A DNA stretch of 64,000 nucleotides from Paenibacillus_AB sp036577625 (GTDB lineage: Bacteria; Bacillota; Bacilli; Paenibacillales; NBRC-103111). The position numbers were made by a program, and so were the translations under genes. The stretch lies in assembly GCF_036577625.1 (NCBI RefSeq), contig NZ_JARBDC010000032.1, forward strand, positions 106,935 to 170,934. The letters run 5' to 3'. Each line of letters begins with the position of its first letter. The first letter of the stretch is position 1. Positions 51,510 through 60,177 of the stretch are shown piece after piece. The notes beneath the pieces are model-generated. The model saw only the letters and a list, made by a program, of their open reading frames with translations, ran no database searches and was not told the origin of the DNA.

Positions 51510-52361
51510 ATGACGAAACCGATTTTAACCGCGATGGTCATGTTCCTCGTCGGCATCACTTTACTGATGCCTTCCTTGAACGCTTCCCGCGGCAATGCGT
51601 ACTATTCGAACCAGGTGGCGGTGCTGATGTACCACCACGTTCACGATACCGACGTCAGCTCCTCGACGATAACGTCCGGGCTGTTCGAGAACCAATTGAC
51701 CTATTTGCGCGACAAAGGCTATCGGTTTATTTCTCTCGCGGAATTCGAAAGCTTCATGCGGGGCGGAGCCGTTCCCGACAACGCCGTTTTCGTCACGTTC
51801 GACGACGGCTACGAAAGCTTCTACAGCCACGCTTATCCGATTTTGGCCAGGCAGGACATACCGGCGACCGTCTTCGTCATTACCGACAAGCAGGACGAGC
51901 CGCAGCGGTACCAGCCGCCGTACATGACCCCGGAGCAGGTGAAGGCGATGACGTCGGCCCGCCCGGGCGCCATCAGCGCGCAGTGCCATACGCACGGCAT
52001 GCATAACGATCCGGTTACGCCTAATATGACGCACCGGCTTGTCGTGAACGGCGTGCAGGAGACGGAGGAGCAGTACCGGAGCCGGATCGCCGCCGATACC
52101 GCGGAATGCGTCAAACGGATGACGCCGCTCGGCCCGGAGAAGGTGAACGCGCTCGCTTATCCGTACGGTGTCTTCGACGGCACGGCTTCGCGGCTGCTGA
52201 AGGAGGCCGGCATCGAATTCGCCTTCACGATCGTGCCGGAGATGGCGACGCGGGACCGCAACCCGCTGCAAATTCCGCGCATTAACGCCGGCAGTCCGAA
52301 CGTTTCGCCGGAAAAGCTGCACCGGACGATTTTGAGACGGATCGTGGCCGGAGCGAAATAG
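51510..52361 (+). CDS. Polysaccharide deacetylase (NodB domain), secreted
   Basis: A 283-aa exported enzyme: N-terminal signal/anchor (PILTAMVMFLVGITLLMP), then VAVLMYHHVHD, the catalytic motif VFVTFDDGYESF, ISAQCHTHGMHN (metal-binding His) and LAYPYGVFD. Removes N- or O-acetyl groups from cell-wall or extracellular polysaccharide. ATG at 51510 has AAGGAG eight nt upstream; an upstream in-frame ATG at 51426 lacks one. Divergent from fumarase and just upstream of the nucleotidase gene. Confidence 0.93.
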   Translation: MTKPILTAMVMFLVGITLLMPSLNASRGNAYYSNQVAVLMYHHVHDTDVSSSTITSGLFENQLTYLRDKGYRFISLAEFESFMRGGAVPDNAVFVTFDDGYESFYSHAYPILARQDIPATVFVITDKQDEPQRYQPPYMTPEQVKAMTSARPGAISAQCHTHGMHNDPVTPNMTHRLVVNGVQETEEQYRSRIAADTAECVKRMTPLGPEKVNALAYPYGVFDGTASRLLKEAGIEFAFTIVPEMATRDRNPLQIPRINAGSPNVSPEKLHRTILRRIVAGAK

Positions 52362-52468
52362 GCGGAACGCGGCGGGGCGACCGGCGGCATCGGGAGCCGC
52401 CGTATGCGCCGGCTCGCACGCAACCGATACCCGATAGTCCGACTGCGCGAGATGGGAGGATACTCATT

Positions 52469-53056
52469 GTGGAAAGCCATTTTTTCGCCTATTTGTACCG
52501 GCTTCGCTATATCGAACGTTGGAGCCTGATGCGCAACAGCGTCAAAGAAAACGTCGCGGAGCATTCGTTCCACGTCTGCCTGCTCGTCCACGCGCTGTGC
52601 ACGATCGCGAACGACGTCTACGGCAAGAAGCTGCCGACCGAAGCGATCGTGACCGAGGCGCTGTTCCACGATACGACCGAAGTGTTTACGGGCGATATCC
52701 CGACGCCGGTCAAGCATCATAACCCGAACATTTTGCGCAATTTCCGGGAAATCGAACAGATCGCCGCCGAGCGTCTCGTCGGCATGGTGCCGGACAGCCT
52801 GCAGCCGACGTACCGCCCGCTGATCGAGGCGAAAAAAGCGAATCCCGAGCACGCCCGCTACATCAAAGCCGCCGATCTGCTGGACGCCTACTTGAAATGC
52901 GTCTCCGAGCTGTCCGCCGGCAACCGGGAATTCGCCGTCGCCAAAAAACAGATCGAGCAGTCGATCGAAATGCTCGACATGCCGGAAATCCGTTATTTTT
53001 TGCGGCACTTCGCCCCGAGCTTCGAGAAAACGCTGGACGAGCTGAACGAGGAGTAA
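52469..53056 (+). CDS. yfbR: 5'-deoxynucleotidase, YfbR-like HD-domain protein
   Basis: A 195-aa HD-domain metal phosphohydrolase. The metal ligands are visible in NVAEHSFHVCLLVH, the HD pair in EALFHDTTEVFTGDIPTPVK, and a final Asp in YIKAADLLDAYLKC. These are the YfbR motifs for hydrolysing deoxyribonucleoside 5'-monophosphates, a step in dUMP and nucleotide-pool control. GTG start at 52469 with GGGAGGA eight nt upstream. Cytosolic. Confidence 0.92.
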   Translation: MESHFFAYLYRLRYIERWSLMRNSVKENVAEHSFHVCLLVHALCTIANDVYGKKLPTEAIVTEALFHDTTEVFTGDIPTPVKHHNPNILRNFREIEQIAAERLVGMVPDSLQPTYRPLIEAKKANPEHARYIKAADLLDAYLKCVSELSAGNREFAVAKKQIEQSIEMLDMPEIRYFLRHFAPSFEKTLDELNEE

Positions 53057-53060
53057 GCCG

Positions 53061-53591
53061 TCATTCGTAACGGTAAACGCGCTCCCCGTCGGCGGAATAC
53101 CCGTCCAGCTCAAAACCGGGATGCACCTCGCTGTAACGGTCCTGGAGCGCAAACCAGAGCGTGTATCCCGCGCTTGTTCGGACCAGCTCGGCGTCTTTGT
53201 CGATATAACTGTTGATCCCTTTATGCCGGATATGGAGTCGGCGGACCGATTCGTCCTGCAGGACGCCGTAATAAAGCTGGTACCGCTTCGTTTTCGAGTT
53301 CATGTCGAGGTTGATCCATGCCCAGTGGCTCCCGTTTTGCGGGGATACCGTTCCGCCGCCGAAGCCCCATTGGAAGCGGCTTCCTTTTTTATCGATCAAG
53401 CCTGCGTTCAGCCCGCCGTCCGGGTCCTCGTAAAAGACGATAACCGCATCGTCCAGTTCGTGCCGATGCATGACGCGGCTGGATGAGATCCCCGATTTGT
53501 CCAACGCTTCCGCTGCCGACTTCTCCCCGCGATCTTCATACCCCGACGTCAAAACGAACAAGCAAACCGCCAGCAGCAGCAGACGTTTCAT
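53061..53591 (-). CDS. Exported protein of unknown function with a lipobox-like signal lacking Cys
   Basis: A 176-aa protein. The N-terminus MKRLLLLAVCLFVLTSGYED looks like a lipoprotein signal in which the invariant Cys is Tyr (codon TAT; TGT would restore Cys). It could still be secreted by another route. The body is soluble and beta-rich (AWINLDMNSKTKRYQLYYGV, DGYSADGERVYRYE). ATG at 53591 is preceded by AAGGAAG. No family recognised. It is tail-to-tail with the yfbR gene (4 bp). Confidence 0.75.
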   Translation of the reverse strand: MKRLLLLAVCLFVLTSGYEDRGEKSAAEALDKSGISSSRVMHRHELDDAVIVFYEDPDGGLNAGLIDKKGSRFQWGFGGGTVSPQNGSHWAWINLDMNSKTKRYQLYYGVLQDESVRRLHIRHKGINSYIDKDAELVRTSAGYTLWFALQDRYSEVHPGFELDGYSADGERVYRYE

Positions 53592-53766
53592 CGGTTCGCT
53601 TCCTTGTCTTCCGGCCGCTTAAGCGCGTTCCGGATTCGCGTATATGCAGCCCCGCGGACCGGGAGCGAAAGTAACGCGATGCGAATGTACGAGCCCATTC
53701 GTCGATCCCTCCTTTGGGTTCCCTTTATTAGACGCGGCTTCGCTTGCGGATGTTTCCAGAAACAAG

Positions 53767-53798
53767 AAAAAAACCGGACCGCCCGTCGGGCGTTCCGG
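53767..53798 (-). terminator. Intrinsic terminator of the small membrane protein gene
   Basis: Reverse strand CCGGAACGCCC-N3-GGGCGGTCCGG stem followed by seven T, about 15 bp after the stop of the gene at 53814. Confidence 0.85.
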
Positions 53799-53813
53799 CC
53801 GTTTTCGCTTTCT

Positions 53814-54203
53814 TTATTTGGGCCCCAGCATCATGCCGAGAAGAAGCACGTAGCTGACGCCGCCAATCAACGTAAACATGCGCAGCTTCCGCAGCGCTCC
53901 GCCCGCCGTATCGCCGCCGATCAAAGCTTTGAACGGCTTGGACGCCATCCCCGTCATCGCGAACATGACGAGAATGAGCACGACGGCGAGAACCATCCAC
54001 CAGACGGAATATTCCGCTTTGCTGACCATATACCCCCCGGACAAAAAAGCCAAAATCAAGACGTACTGCCCGATCCGATTGCCCCGGCTGAGCGCGATCG
54101 CCGTCGTACGGTTTGTCGCTCCCCCTACCAAAAACGGAAGCAAAATGTAAAAGATGAGGGCCAACGCAGATAGAACGTGAATGATGTACATTGCCTGATA
54201 CAC
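53814..54203 (-). CDS. Small four-helix integral membrane protein
   Basis: A 129-aa hydrophobic protein with four predicted TM helices: IIHVLSALALIFYILLPFLV, IGQYVLILAFLSGGYMV, VWWMVLAVVLILVMFAMTGM and the C-terminal FTLIGGVSYVLLLGMML. GTG start at 54203 lies 10 nt after AAGGAGG; an ATG at 54191 is also possible. It is monocistronic with its own promoter and terminator. Family not recognised. Confidence 0.78.
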   Translation of the reverse strand: MYQAMYIIHVLSALALIFYILLPFLVGGATNRTTAIALSRGNRIGQYVLILAFLSGGYMVSKAEYSVWWMVLAVVLILVMFAMTGMASKPFKALIGGDTAGGALRKLRMFTLIGGVSYVLLLGMMLGPK

Positions 54204-54250
54204 GACGATATTGCCTCCTTCGGTTCCGCTTGGAATCGTATTCCACCTGT

Positions 54251-54279
54251 AGTATACCGAAAAGCGCGGCCCGATACAA
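54251..54279 (-). promoter_or_regulatory. Sigma-A-type promoter of the small membrane protein gene
   Basis: Reverse strand TTGTAT (54279-54274), 17-bp spacer, TATACT (54256-54251), about 48 bp before the GTG start. Confidence 0.6.
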
Positions 54280-54309
54280 ACTTTCGCGTTTTCCGCCCGC
54301 AAACGAACG

Positions 54310-54352
54310 AAAACCTCCGAATCGCCCGCGAGAAGCGGACGATACCGGAGGC
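54310..54352 (-). terminator. Probable terminator downstream of mdh
   Basis: Reverse strand GCCTCCG ... CGGAGG form the base of a long stem-loop that runs into TTTTC, 66 bp after the mdh stop. Confidence 0.6.
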
Positions 54353-54417
54353 TTTGCATCCATCATCCGTCCATCGATCCGTCCGTCCGGCCGACGGTAC
54401 GGTACGGCCAAACGGCC

Positions 54418-55362
54418 TTATCCGCCGTTGACGACCGCGATGACGTTCCGTACGGATTGGGCGGATTTGTCCATGGCCGCTTTCTCTTCGGCCGTCAATT
54501 CGAGCTCGATCACTTTCTCGATGCCGCCGCCGCCAAGAATCGTCAGCACGCCCATGAACAGGTTCTCGTAGCCGTATTCGCCTTCAAGCAGTGCGATCGT
54601 CGGCAAAATCCGCTTTTTGTCCTTCAAAATCGCTTCCGTCATTTGCACGAGCGAAGCGGCCGGCGCATAGTACGCGCTGCCGTTGCCGAGCAGGTTGACG
54701 ATTTCGCCGCCGCCGGTGCGGGTGCGCTGCACGATCGCGTCGATGCGCTCCTTGGGGATCAGCTTCTCGATCGGGATGCCGCCTGCGCTGGAGTAGCGAA
54801 CGAGCGGAACCATGTCGTCGCCGTGGCCGCCGAGAACGACGCCGCGCACGTCTTCGACCGATACGTTCAGCTCCTTAGCAATGAACGTATTGTAACGGGC
54901 CGTGTCGAGAACGCCGGATTGGCCGATGACGCGGTTTTTCGGGAAGCCGAGCGTTTGATAGGCGACGTACGTCATCGCGTCGACCGGATTGCTCAAAATG
55001 ATGACGTACGCGTTCGGGCTGTATGTTTTGACGTTTTCGCACACCGATTTTACGATGCCGGCGTTCGTGTTGACGAGATCGTCGCGGCTCATGCCCGGCT
55101 TGCGGGCAATGCCGGCCGTGATGATGACGACGTCGGAATCTTTCGTATCTTCGTAGTTGGCCGTGCCGACGATGCTGCTGTCGAAGCCCTGTACCGGGCT
55201 CGCCTCGAGCATGTCGAGCGCTTTGCCCTTCGTCGGGTTTTCGAGCTGCGGGATGTCGAGCAGCACGACGTCGCCGAGCTCTTTTTGCCCGAGCAGAAAC
55301 GCGGTAGTCGCGCCGGTGAAGCCCGCCCCTACGACGGTAATCTTTCTGCGCCGAATAGACAT
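54418..55362 (-). CDS. mdh: Malate dehydrogenase
   Basis: A 314-aa NAD-dependent enzyme oxidising malate to oxaloacetate. Cofactor loop VVGAGFTGATTAFLLGQKE, substrate arginines in GIARKPGMSRDDLV and the catalytic His in LGGHGDDMVPLVRY. LDH-like MDH type. ATG at 55362 is 10 nt after AAGGAGG; the frame is open further upstream without support. Lies downstream of icd and citZ on the same strand, the conserved Bacillales TCA cluster, but separated from icd by a 464-bp gap. Confidence 0.97.
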   Translation of the reverse strand: MSIRRRKITVVGAGFTGATTAFLLGQKELGDVVLLDIPQLENPTKGKALDMLEASPVQGFDSSIVGTANYEDTKDSDVVIITAGIARKPGMSRDDLVNTNAGIVKSVCENVKTYSPNAYVIILSNPVDAMTYVAYQTLGFPKNRVIGQSGVLDTARYNTFIAKELNVSVEDVRGVVLGGHGDDMVPLVRYSSAGGIPIEKLIPKERIDAIVQRTRTGGGEIVNLLGNGSAYYAPAASLVQMTEAILKDKKRILPTIALLEGEYGYENLFMGVLTILGGGGIEKVIELELTAEEKAAMDKSAQSVRNVIAVVNGG

Positions 55363-55826
55363 GGTAAGGAGACCTCCTTGACGGTTTGTCGAAGTTTCCA
55401 AAAGAAACTTTCGATAGTATGCAGCCCTTTCCTGTTTGCCATCTTTAAGCTCCGTTATAGGCGCCGTTTTCATACATTACGAATGGTTAACGGATTTGCG
55501 TTCCGTTAAACGTACCCGAATTCGCTTATCTCCGGTTCATAAAGGATTATTTTTCCGCTATTCGGCTCTACTGGCTCTTTCAGAGGCGAACTCATGCCCC
55601 AATAACGGATCGGCGTACCTTTATTTGAACGGATGCGTAGTAACTTGAGGCTGATAGCGGAATACAGTTCCGTAATGTCCGGTCGTCTCGGTTGGGTCGA
55701 TCCCCCGGCGCGGCGAAGCCCCCTGCCCCGGATCCGAATCGAAGCCCCGATCCCTTTAAAAGTCTCGGGGGCCCCGAAATGTACTCGATGTACGCTTCGG
55801 AGCCCCTTTTCACTTGCTTCAGTCGA
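55363..55826. repeat. Gene-free stretch with GGAAY/GTTCC-type palindromes between mdh and icd
   Basis: Contains AACGGATTTGCGTTCCGTT (about 55490-55508), and ATAGCGGAATACAGTTCCGT near 55655, both variants of the GGAAC/GTTCC palindromes found at 33.7-33.9 kb, plus several short TTCCGCTAT/ATAACGG motifs. No supported gene. It separates mdh from icd, which are adjacent in Bacillus subtilis. Confidence 0.55.
55757..55806 (-). terminator. Probable terminator downstream of icd
   Basis: Reverse strand GGGGCTCCGAA and TTTCGGGGCCCC can form an imperfect stem with a 15-nt loop, followed shortly by CTTTT. It is about 20 bp after the icd stop. Confidence 0.5.
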
Positions 55827-57125
55827 TTAGCCCATGTTTTTGATAACGAGATTTGCGAACTCGGAGCATTTCACTTCGGTCGCGCCTTCCATCAGGCGGG
55901 CGAAGTCGTACGTAACCGTTTTGTTGGCGATCGACTGCTCGAGCCCTTTGTAGATCAGGTCGGCCGCTTCGAGCCAGCCGAGGTGCTCCAGCATCATGAC
56001 GCCGGACAGCGTAACGGAGCCCGGGTTGACGACGTCGAGTCCCGCATATTTCGGAGCCGTGCCGTGCGTCGCTTCGAAAATCGCGTGGTGCGTCACATAG
56101 TTGATGTTCGCCCCCGGCGCGATGCCGATGCCGCCGACTTGAGCTGCCAGAGCGTCGGACAAGTAGTCGCCGTTCAGGTTGAGCGTCGCGATGACGTCGA
56201 AGTCCGTCGGACGGGTCAGCACTTGCTGCAGCGCGATGTCGGCGATCGCGTCCTTCACGATGATTTTGCCGGCCGCTTCGGCGTCTTTTTGCGCTTTGTT
56301 GGCCGCTTCGGCGCCTTGCTGCTCCTTGATGCGGTCGTATTGCGCCCAAGTGAACACCTTGTCGCCGTATTCGCGTTCCGCGAGCTCATAGCCCCAGTTT
56401 TTGAACGCGCCTTCGGTGAACTTCATGATATTGCCTTTATGCACGAGCGTAACGCTCTTGCGGCCGTGCTTGATCGCGTATTCGATCGAGGCGCGGACGA
56501 GACGCTCGGAGCCTTCCTTCGAAACCGGCTTGATGCCGATACCGGACGTTTCCGGGAAACGGATCTTTTTGACGCCCATTTCCTTTTGCAAAAATTCGAG
56601 CACTTTTTTCACTTCCGGCGTGCCTTCTTGCCATTCGACGCCGGCGTAGATGTCCTCGGTGTTTTCGCGGAAAATGACCATATCGACGAGCTCCGGACGT
56701 TTCACCGGCGAAGGAACGCCGTTGAAGTAGCGGACCGGGCGCAAGCAAACGTACAGGTCGAGCTCTTGGCGAAGCGCCACGTTCAGCGAGCGGATGCCGC
56801 CGCCTACCGGCGTCGTCAAAGGACCTTTGATCGCCACGATATATTCGCGGATCGCCGTCAGCGTGTCGGCCGGCAGCCAGCTGTTGAATTGATTGAACGC
56901 TTTTTCGCCGGCGTACACTTCGTACCATGCGATTTTTTTCTCGCCTTTATAAGCTTTCTCGACAGCCGCGTCCAATATGCGCTTGGAAGCCGCCCAAATG
57001 TCCGGGCCGGTGCCGTCGCCTTCGATGAACGGGATGATCGGGTTGTTCGGGACGATCAGCTTGCCGTTGTCGATGGTCAGCTTCTGACCTTCGGTCGGGA
57101 GTGCGTATTGTTCGAATTGAGCCAT
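55827..57125 (-). CDS. icd: Isocitrate dehydrogenase (NADP-dependent)
   Basis: A 432-aa enzyme converting isocitrate to 2-oxoglutarate. Substrate motif GGGIRSLNVALRQELDLYVC (Ser/Arg contacts), metal-binding Asp in NLNGDYLSDALAAQVGGIG, and NADP-binding ATHGTAPKYAGLDVVNPGSV are intact. Bacterial NADP type by length and sequence. ATG at 57125 with AGGAGG upstream. 209 bp downstream of citZ. Confidence 0.97.
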   Translation of the reverse strand: MAQFEQYALPTEGQKLTIDNGKLIVPNNPIIPFIEGDGTGPDIWAASKRILDAAVEKAYKGEKKIAWYEVYAGEKAFNQFNSWLPADTLTAIREYIVAIKGPLTTPVGGGIRSLNVALRQELDLYVCLRPVRYFNGVPSPVKRPELVDMVIFRENTEDIYAGVEWQEGTPEVKKVLEFLQKEMGVKKIRFPETSGIGIKPVSKEGSERLVRASIEYAIKHGRKSVTLVHKGNIMKFTEGAFKNWGYELAEREYGDKVFTWAQYDRIKEQQGAEAANKAQKDAEAAGKIIVKDAIADIALQQVLTRPTDFDVIATLNLNGDYLSDALAAQVGGIGIAPGANINYVTHHAIFEATHGTAPKYAGLDVVNPGSVTLSGVMMLEHLGWLEAADLIYKGLEQSIANKTVTYDFARLMEGATEVKCSEFANLVIKNMG

Positions 57126-57334
57126 GGGAAACCTCCTGGTTTGAAAATGGATATGGAAAACGCCGCTTGGAATCGGGACTTCCCCGAAAGCGACCGGTAT
57201 AAGCCGTTTGAAAACGTCGCATTGGGGAACAATTGGCGTCTATGCCCGCAAAAGAACGGGAGTCGCAGCCCCCGGGTCTGAAACGCCCCGTCCGAAGGGA
57301 ATGATGGGTTTAGGGCTTTCCGTCGAAGCCGGAA

Positions 57335-58447
57335 TTAACGGTTTTCGATCGGAACGTATTTCTGATTGACCGGGCCGGTATATTCGGCGCGCGGACGAAT
57401 GAGACGATTGTCTCCGTATTGCTCCAAAATATGCGCCGTCCAACCGGACACGCGGCTGATGGCGAAAATCGGCGTGAACAGATCGCGCGGAATTTCGAGC
57501 GACGTGTACACCGAAGCCGAATAAAAGTCGACGTTCGGCTTGAGCCCTTTTTGCCCGGTTACGAGCTCTTCGATTTTGATCGACATGTCGTACCAGTTCA
57601 TGTTGCCGGTAATTTTGCCGAGCTCGCGGGACATTTTTTGCAAATGCTTCGCGCGCGGGTCGCCGTTTTTGTAAACGCGGTGGCCGAAGCCCATAATTTT
57701 TTCCCTGTTCGCCAGCTTCTCGTTGATGTACGCTTCCACGTTCGCGGACGAGCCGATTTCTTCGAGCATCGCCATAACCGCTTCGTTCGCGCCGCCGTGC
57801 AGAGGGCCCTTCAGCGCGCCGATGGCGGACGTAACGCCGGAGTAAATGTCGGAAAGCGTGGCGACCGTTACGCGCGCGGCGAACGTCGACGCATTGAGCT
57901 CATGGTCGGCGTGAAGCACGAGCGCTTTGTTGAGCGCTTCGACCGCAACCGAATCCGGTTCTTTGCCGGTCAGCATGTACAGGAAATTGTAGGCGATCGA
58001 CACGTTCGCCTTCGGCGCGATCGGCTCTTTGCCTTCGCGAATGCGGGCGAACGCCGCGACGATGGTCGGCAGCTGCGCTTGCAGACGAACCGCCTTGCGC
58101 AGGTTCGCTTCCGGGCTCATGTCGTTCGCTTCGCCGTCGTACAGCGCGAGCGCGGATACGGCCGAACGGAGAGCGGCCATCGAATTCGTATCTTTCGGAT
58201 ACAGCTTGATCTGCTGAATGACGGAGTCCGCCACGGCCGCGCTGTCGCTCAGCTGCTTGTGCAGCTGCTCCAGCTCGGATTTATTCGGCAGCTTGCCGTA
58301 CCAAAGCAAATAAACGACCTCTTCGAAGGAGGCGTGCTCGGCCAAATCGTCAATGTCGATTCCACGGTATGTCAGTACGCCGTCGATGATCGAGCTGATC
58401 GAAGACGTTGTCGCAACTATGCCTTCCAAACCTTTCGTAGCTGTCAT
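57335..58447 (-). CDS. citZ: Citrate synthase
   Basis: A 370-aa enzyme condensing oxaloacetate and acetyl-CoA. Catalytic residues are visible: His in GPLHGGANEAVM, His in IMGFGHRVYKNGDPRA, and Asp in VDFYSASVY. The N-terminal TTSSISSIIDGVLTYRGIDI is typical of the short CitZ/CitA type. ATG at 58447 with AAAAGGAG 10 nt upstream. First gene of citZ-icd-mdh; divergent from ppx. Confidence 0.97.
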   Translation of the reverse strand: MTATKGLEGIVATTSSISSIIDGVLTYRGIDIDDLAEHASFEEVVYLLWYGKLPNKSELEQLHKQLSDSAAVADSVIQQIKLYPKDTNSMAALRSAVSALALYDGEANDMSPEANLRKAVRLQAQLPTIVAAFARIREGKEPIAPKANVSIAYNFLYMLTGKEPDSVAVEALNKALVLHADHELNASTFAARVTVATLSDIYSGVTSAIGALKGPLHGGANEAVMAMLEEIGSSANVEAYINEKLANREKIMGFGHRVYKNGDPRAKHLQKMSRELGKITGNMNWYDMSIKIEELVTGQKGLKPNVDFYSASVYTSLEIPRDLFTPIFAISRVSGWTAHILEQYGDNRLIRPRAEYTGPVNQKYVPIENR

Positions 58448-58647
58448 ATCTGTATCGCTCCTTTTCGCTAAAAGTTGAGGTTAATCGCGCGACTGATCGA
58501 GAAAAACTATCAACTAATATGATAAATGATTTCAGACGATAAAGATACAAAACGGGGCATAAAACTTCATTATCGCGCCAATAAACATTTTTTTGGTAGA
58601 ATAGATCTGCGTTGCTCATCACCGCGCATGGAGGCCGACAAACAGTC

Positions 58648-60177
58648 ATGGAAAACGAACGCGTAGGCATTATCGACATCGGATCGAACTCGGTTCGGCT
58701 TGTCGTATATGAACGAATCGGCGCGAAATCGTATCGCGTCATCGACGAAAGCAAACAAGCGGCGAGGCTGAGCGCGGCGATCGCGCCCGACGGCTCGATC
58801 GCGGATCGCGATATCGGCCGCCTGGCGGCCATTTTGAACGATTTTCGGATGCTGTGCCGCGTCCATGGGGCGTCGACGGTGCGGGCCGTCGCCACGGCGG
58901 CGATCCGCAACGCGACAAACGGACGGTATGCGGCCGAGCAGCTGCGCCTCCGCACCGGGATGCGCGTCGAAATCGTATCCGGCGAAGAAGAAGCGCGCCT
59001 CGGATTTGTCGGCGTCATGAACGCGATGGACATCGCGGACGGCTATTTGATCGACATCGGCGGAGGCAGCACGGAAATATCGCTGTTTCGCGGCCGAACC
59101 CTCGTCCGCAGCGTTTCGTTTCCGTTCGGGGCGGTCAACACGGCCAAAGCGTATACGGACGGCGGCACGATCGGCAGGGAGGAAGCGAAAAGGCTGCGCG
59201 ACACGGTATCCGCGTTCGCCAAAGGCGAAGGATGGCTGCAGAGCGGGCCCGGACTTCCGCTCGTCGGCTTGGGCGGGACGATTCGTTCCTTGTGTAAAAT
59301 CGACCAAAGCATGAAAAAATATGCATTTTCGCAAACGCACCGGTACGAAATGAGCCCGTCCGACCTCGACCGTCTCGCCGGCTGGCTGCCGTCGCTGACC
59401 GCCAAAGAACGCGAAAAAGTCGAAGGGCTGTCCCGGAACCGCGCCGACATTATCGTGCCCGGATTGATCATCCTGCATACCCTGTTTTTGCATCTGCGCG
59501 CCGGCCGCTGCATCGTCAGCGGGGCCGGTTTGCGCGACGGCGTCTTTTACGAGACCGTCTTTCCCGGCGAGCCGATCCGCAGCGACGTGCTGGCGGACAG
59601 CGCGCATAACTTGCTCGCGCAGCATCCCGCCGTCTCCCCGGCGCATGCCGCTCAGGTGAGCCGTTTCGCCGTTCGGCTGTTCGACGATTTGTCGCTCGGG
59701 GAAACGTTCGGGCCGCGGGCGCGCGGGCTGCTGCAGGCCGCCGCGCTGCTGTACCGGATCGGGGTGACCGTCCATTTTTACGACTATCATCTGCATACGT
59801 TTTATTTGCTCGTCCATTCGCGGCTGGACGGGTTGACCCATCGCGAAGCGGTGCTGTGCGCCTTGATCGCCTCGTTCCGGTCGAAAAGCCGGAGCCGCGC
59901 CGCGATGGCGCCGTACAAGGAGCTGCTCGCCGACTCGGATTCGGACCTCGTTTACCGGCTCGGCTCGCTGCTGCAGCTCGCCGTCGCGCTCGACCGGAGC
60001 GAGACGCAGCCGATTGCGGACATCCGCGCGAGCGTTCGCGGGCAGGAGCTGCTCCTCGACTGGAGCAGCCGGCACGATCCCGCGATCGAGCTGAACGAAA
60101 TCGAGCGGATATCCGGCGATTTCAAAAAAGGGTGGGGCTTGCGCCTCAAGCCGAATCGTTCGGCCGCTTCCACGTAA
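58648..60177 (+). CDS. ppx: Exopolyphosphatase / pppGpp phosphohydrolase family protein
   Basis: A 509-aa Ppx/GppA-family enzyme. N-terminal actin-like phosphatase fold with VGIIDIGSNSVRLVVY and YLIDIGGGSTEISLF; Glu in VSGEEEARLG; C-terminal HD-like helical domain. Degrades polyphosphate (or pppGpp). ATG at 58648 has TGGAGG 13 nt upstream; the frame is also open from a TTG at 58612. It faces ppk tail to tail and the two coding regions overlap by 32 bp. Confidence 0.92.
   Translation: MENERVGIIDIGSNSVRLVVYERIGAKSYRVIDESKQAARLSAAIAPDGSIADRDIGRLAAILNDFRMLCRVHGASTVRAVATAAIRNATNGRYAAEQLRLRTGMRVEIVSGEEEARLGFVGVMNAMDIADGYLIDIGGGSTEISLFRGRTLVRSVSFPFGAVNTAKAYTDGGTIGREEAKRLRDTVSAFAKGEGWLQSGPGLPLVGLGGTIRSLCKIDQSMKKYAFSQTHRYEMSPSDLDRLAGWLPSLTAKEREKVEGLSRNRADIIVPGLIILHTLFLHLRAGRCIVSGAGLRDGVFYETVFPGEPIRSDVLADSAHNLLAQHPAVSPAHAAQVSRFAVRLFDDLSLGETFGPRARGLLQAAALLYRIGVTVHFYDYHLHTFYLLVHSRLDGLTHREAVLCALIASFRSKSRSRAAMAPYKELLADSDSDLVYRLGSLLQLAVALDRSETQPIADIRASVRGQELLLDWSSRHDPAIELNEIERISGDFKKGWGLRLKPNRSAAST

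Noticed and set aside
58480..58611. PhoP box upstream of ppx
   Set aside because: CATAAA, ATTATC and AATAAA occur near 11-bp spacing but lack the TTAACA/TTTACA core and a -10 at 9 bp.
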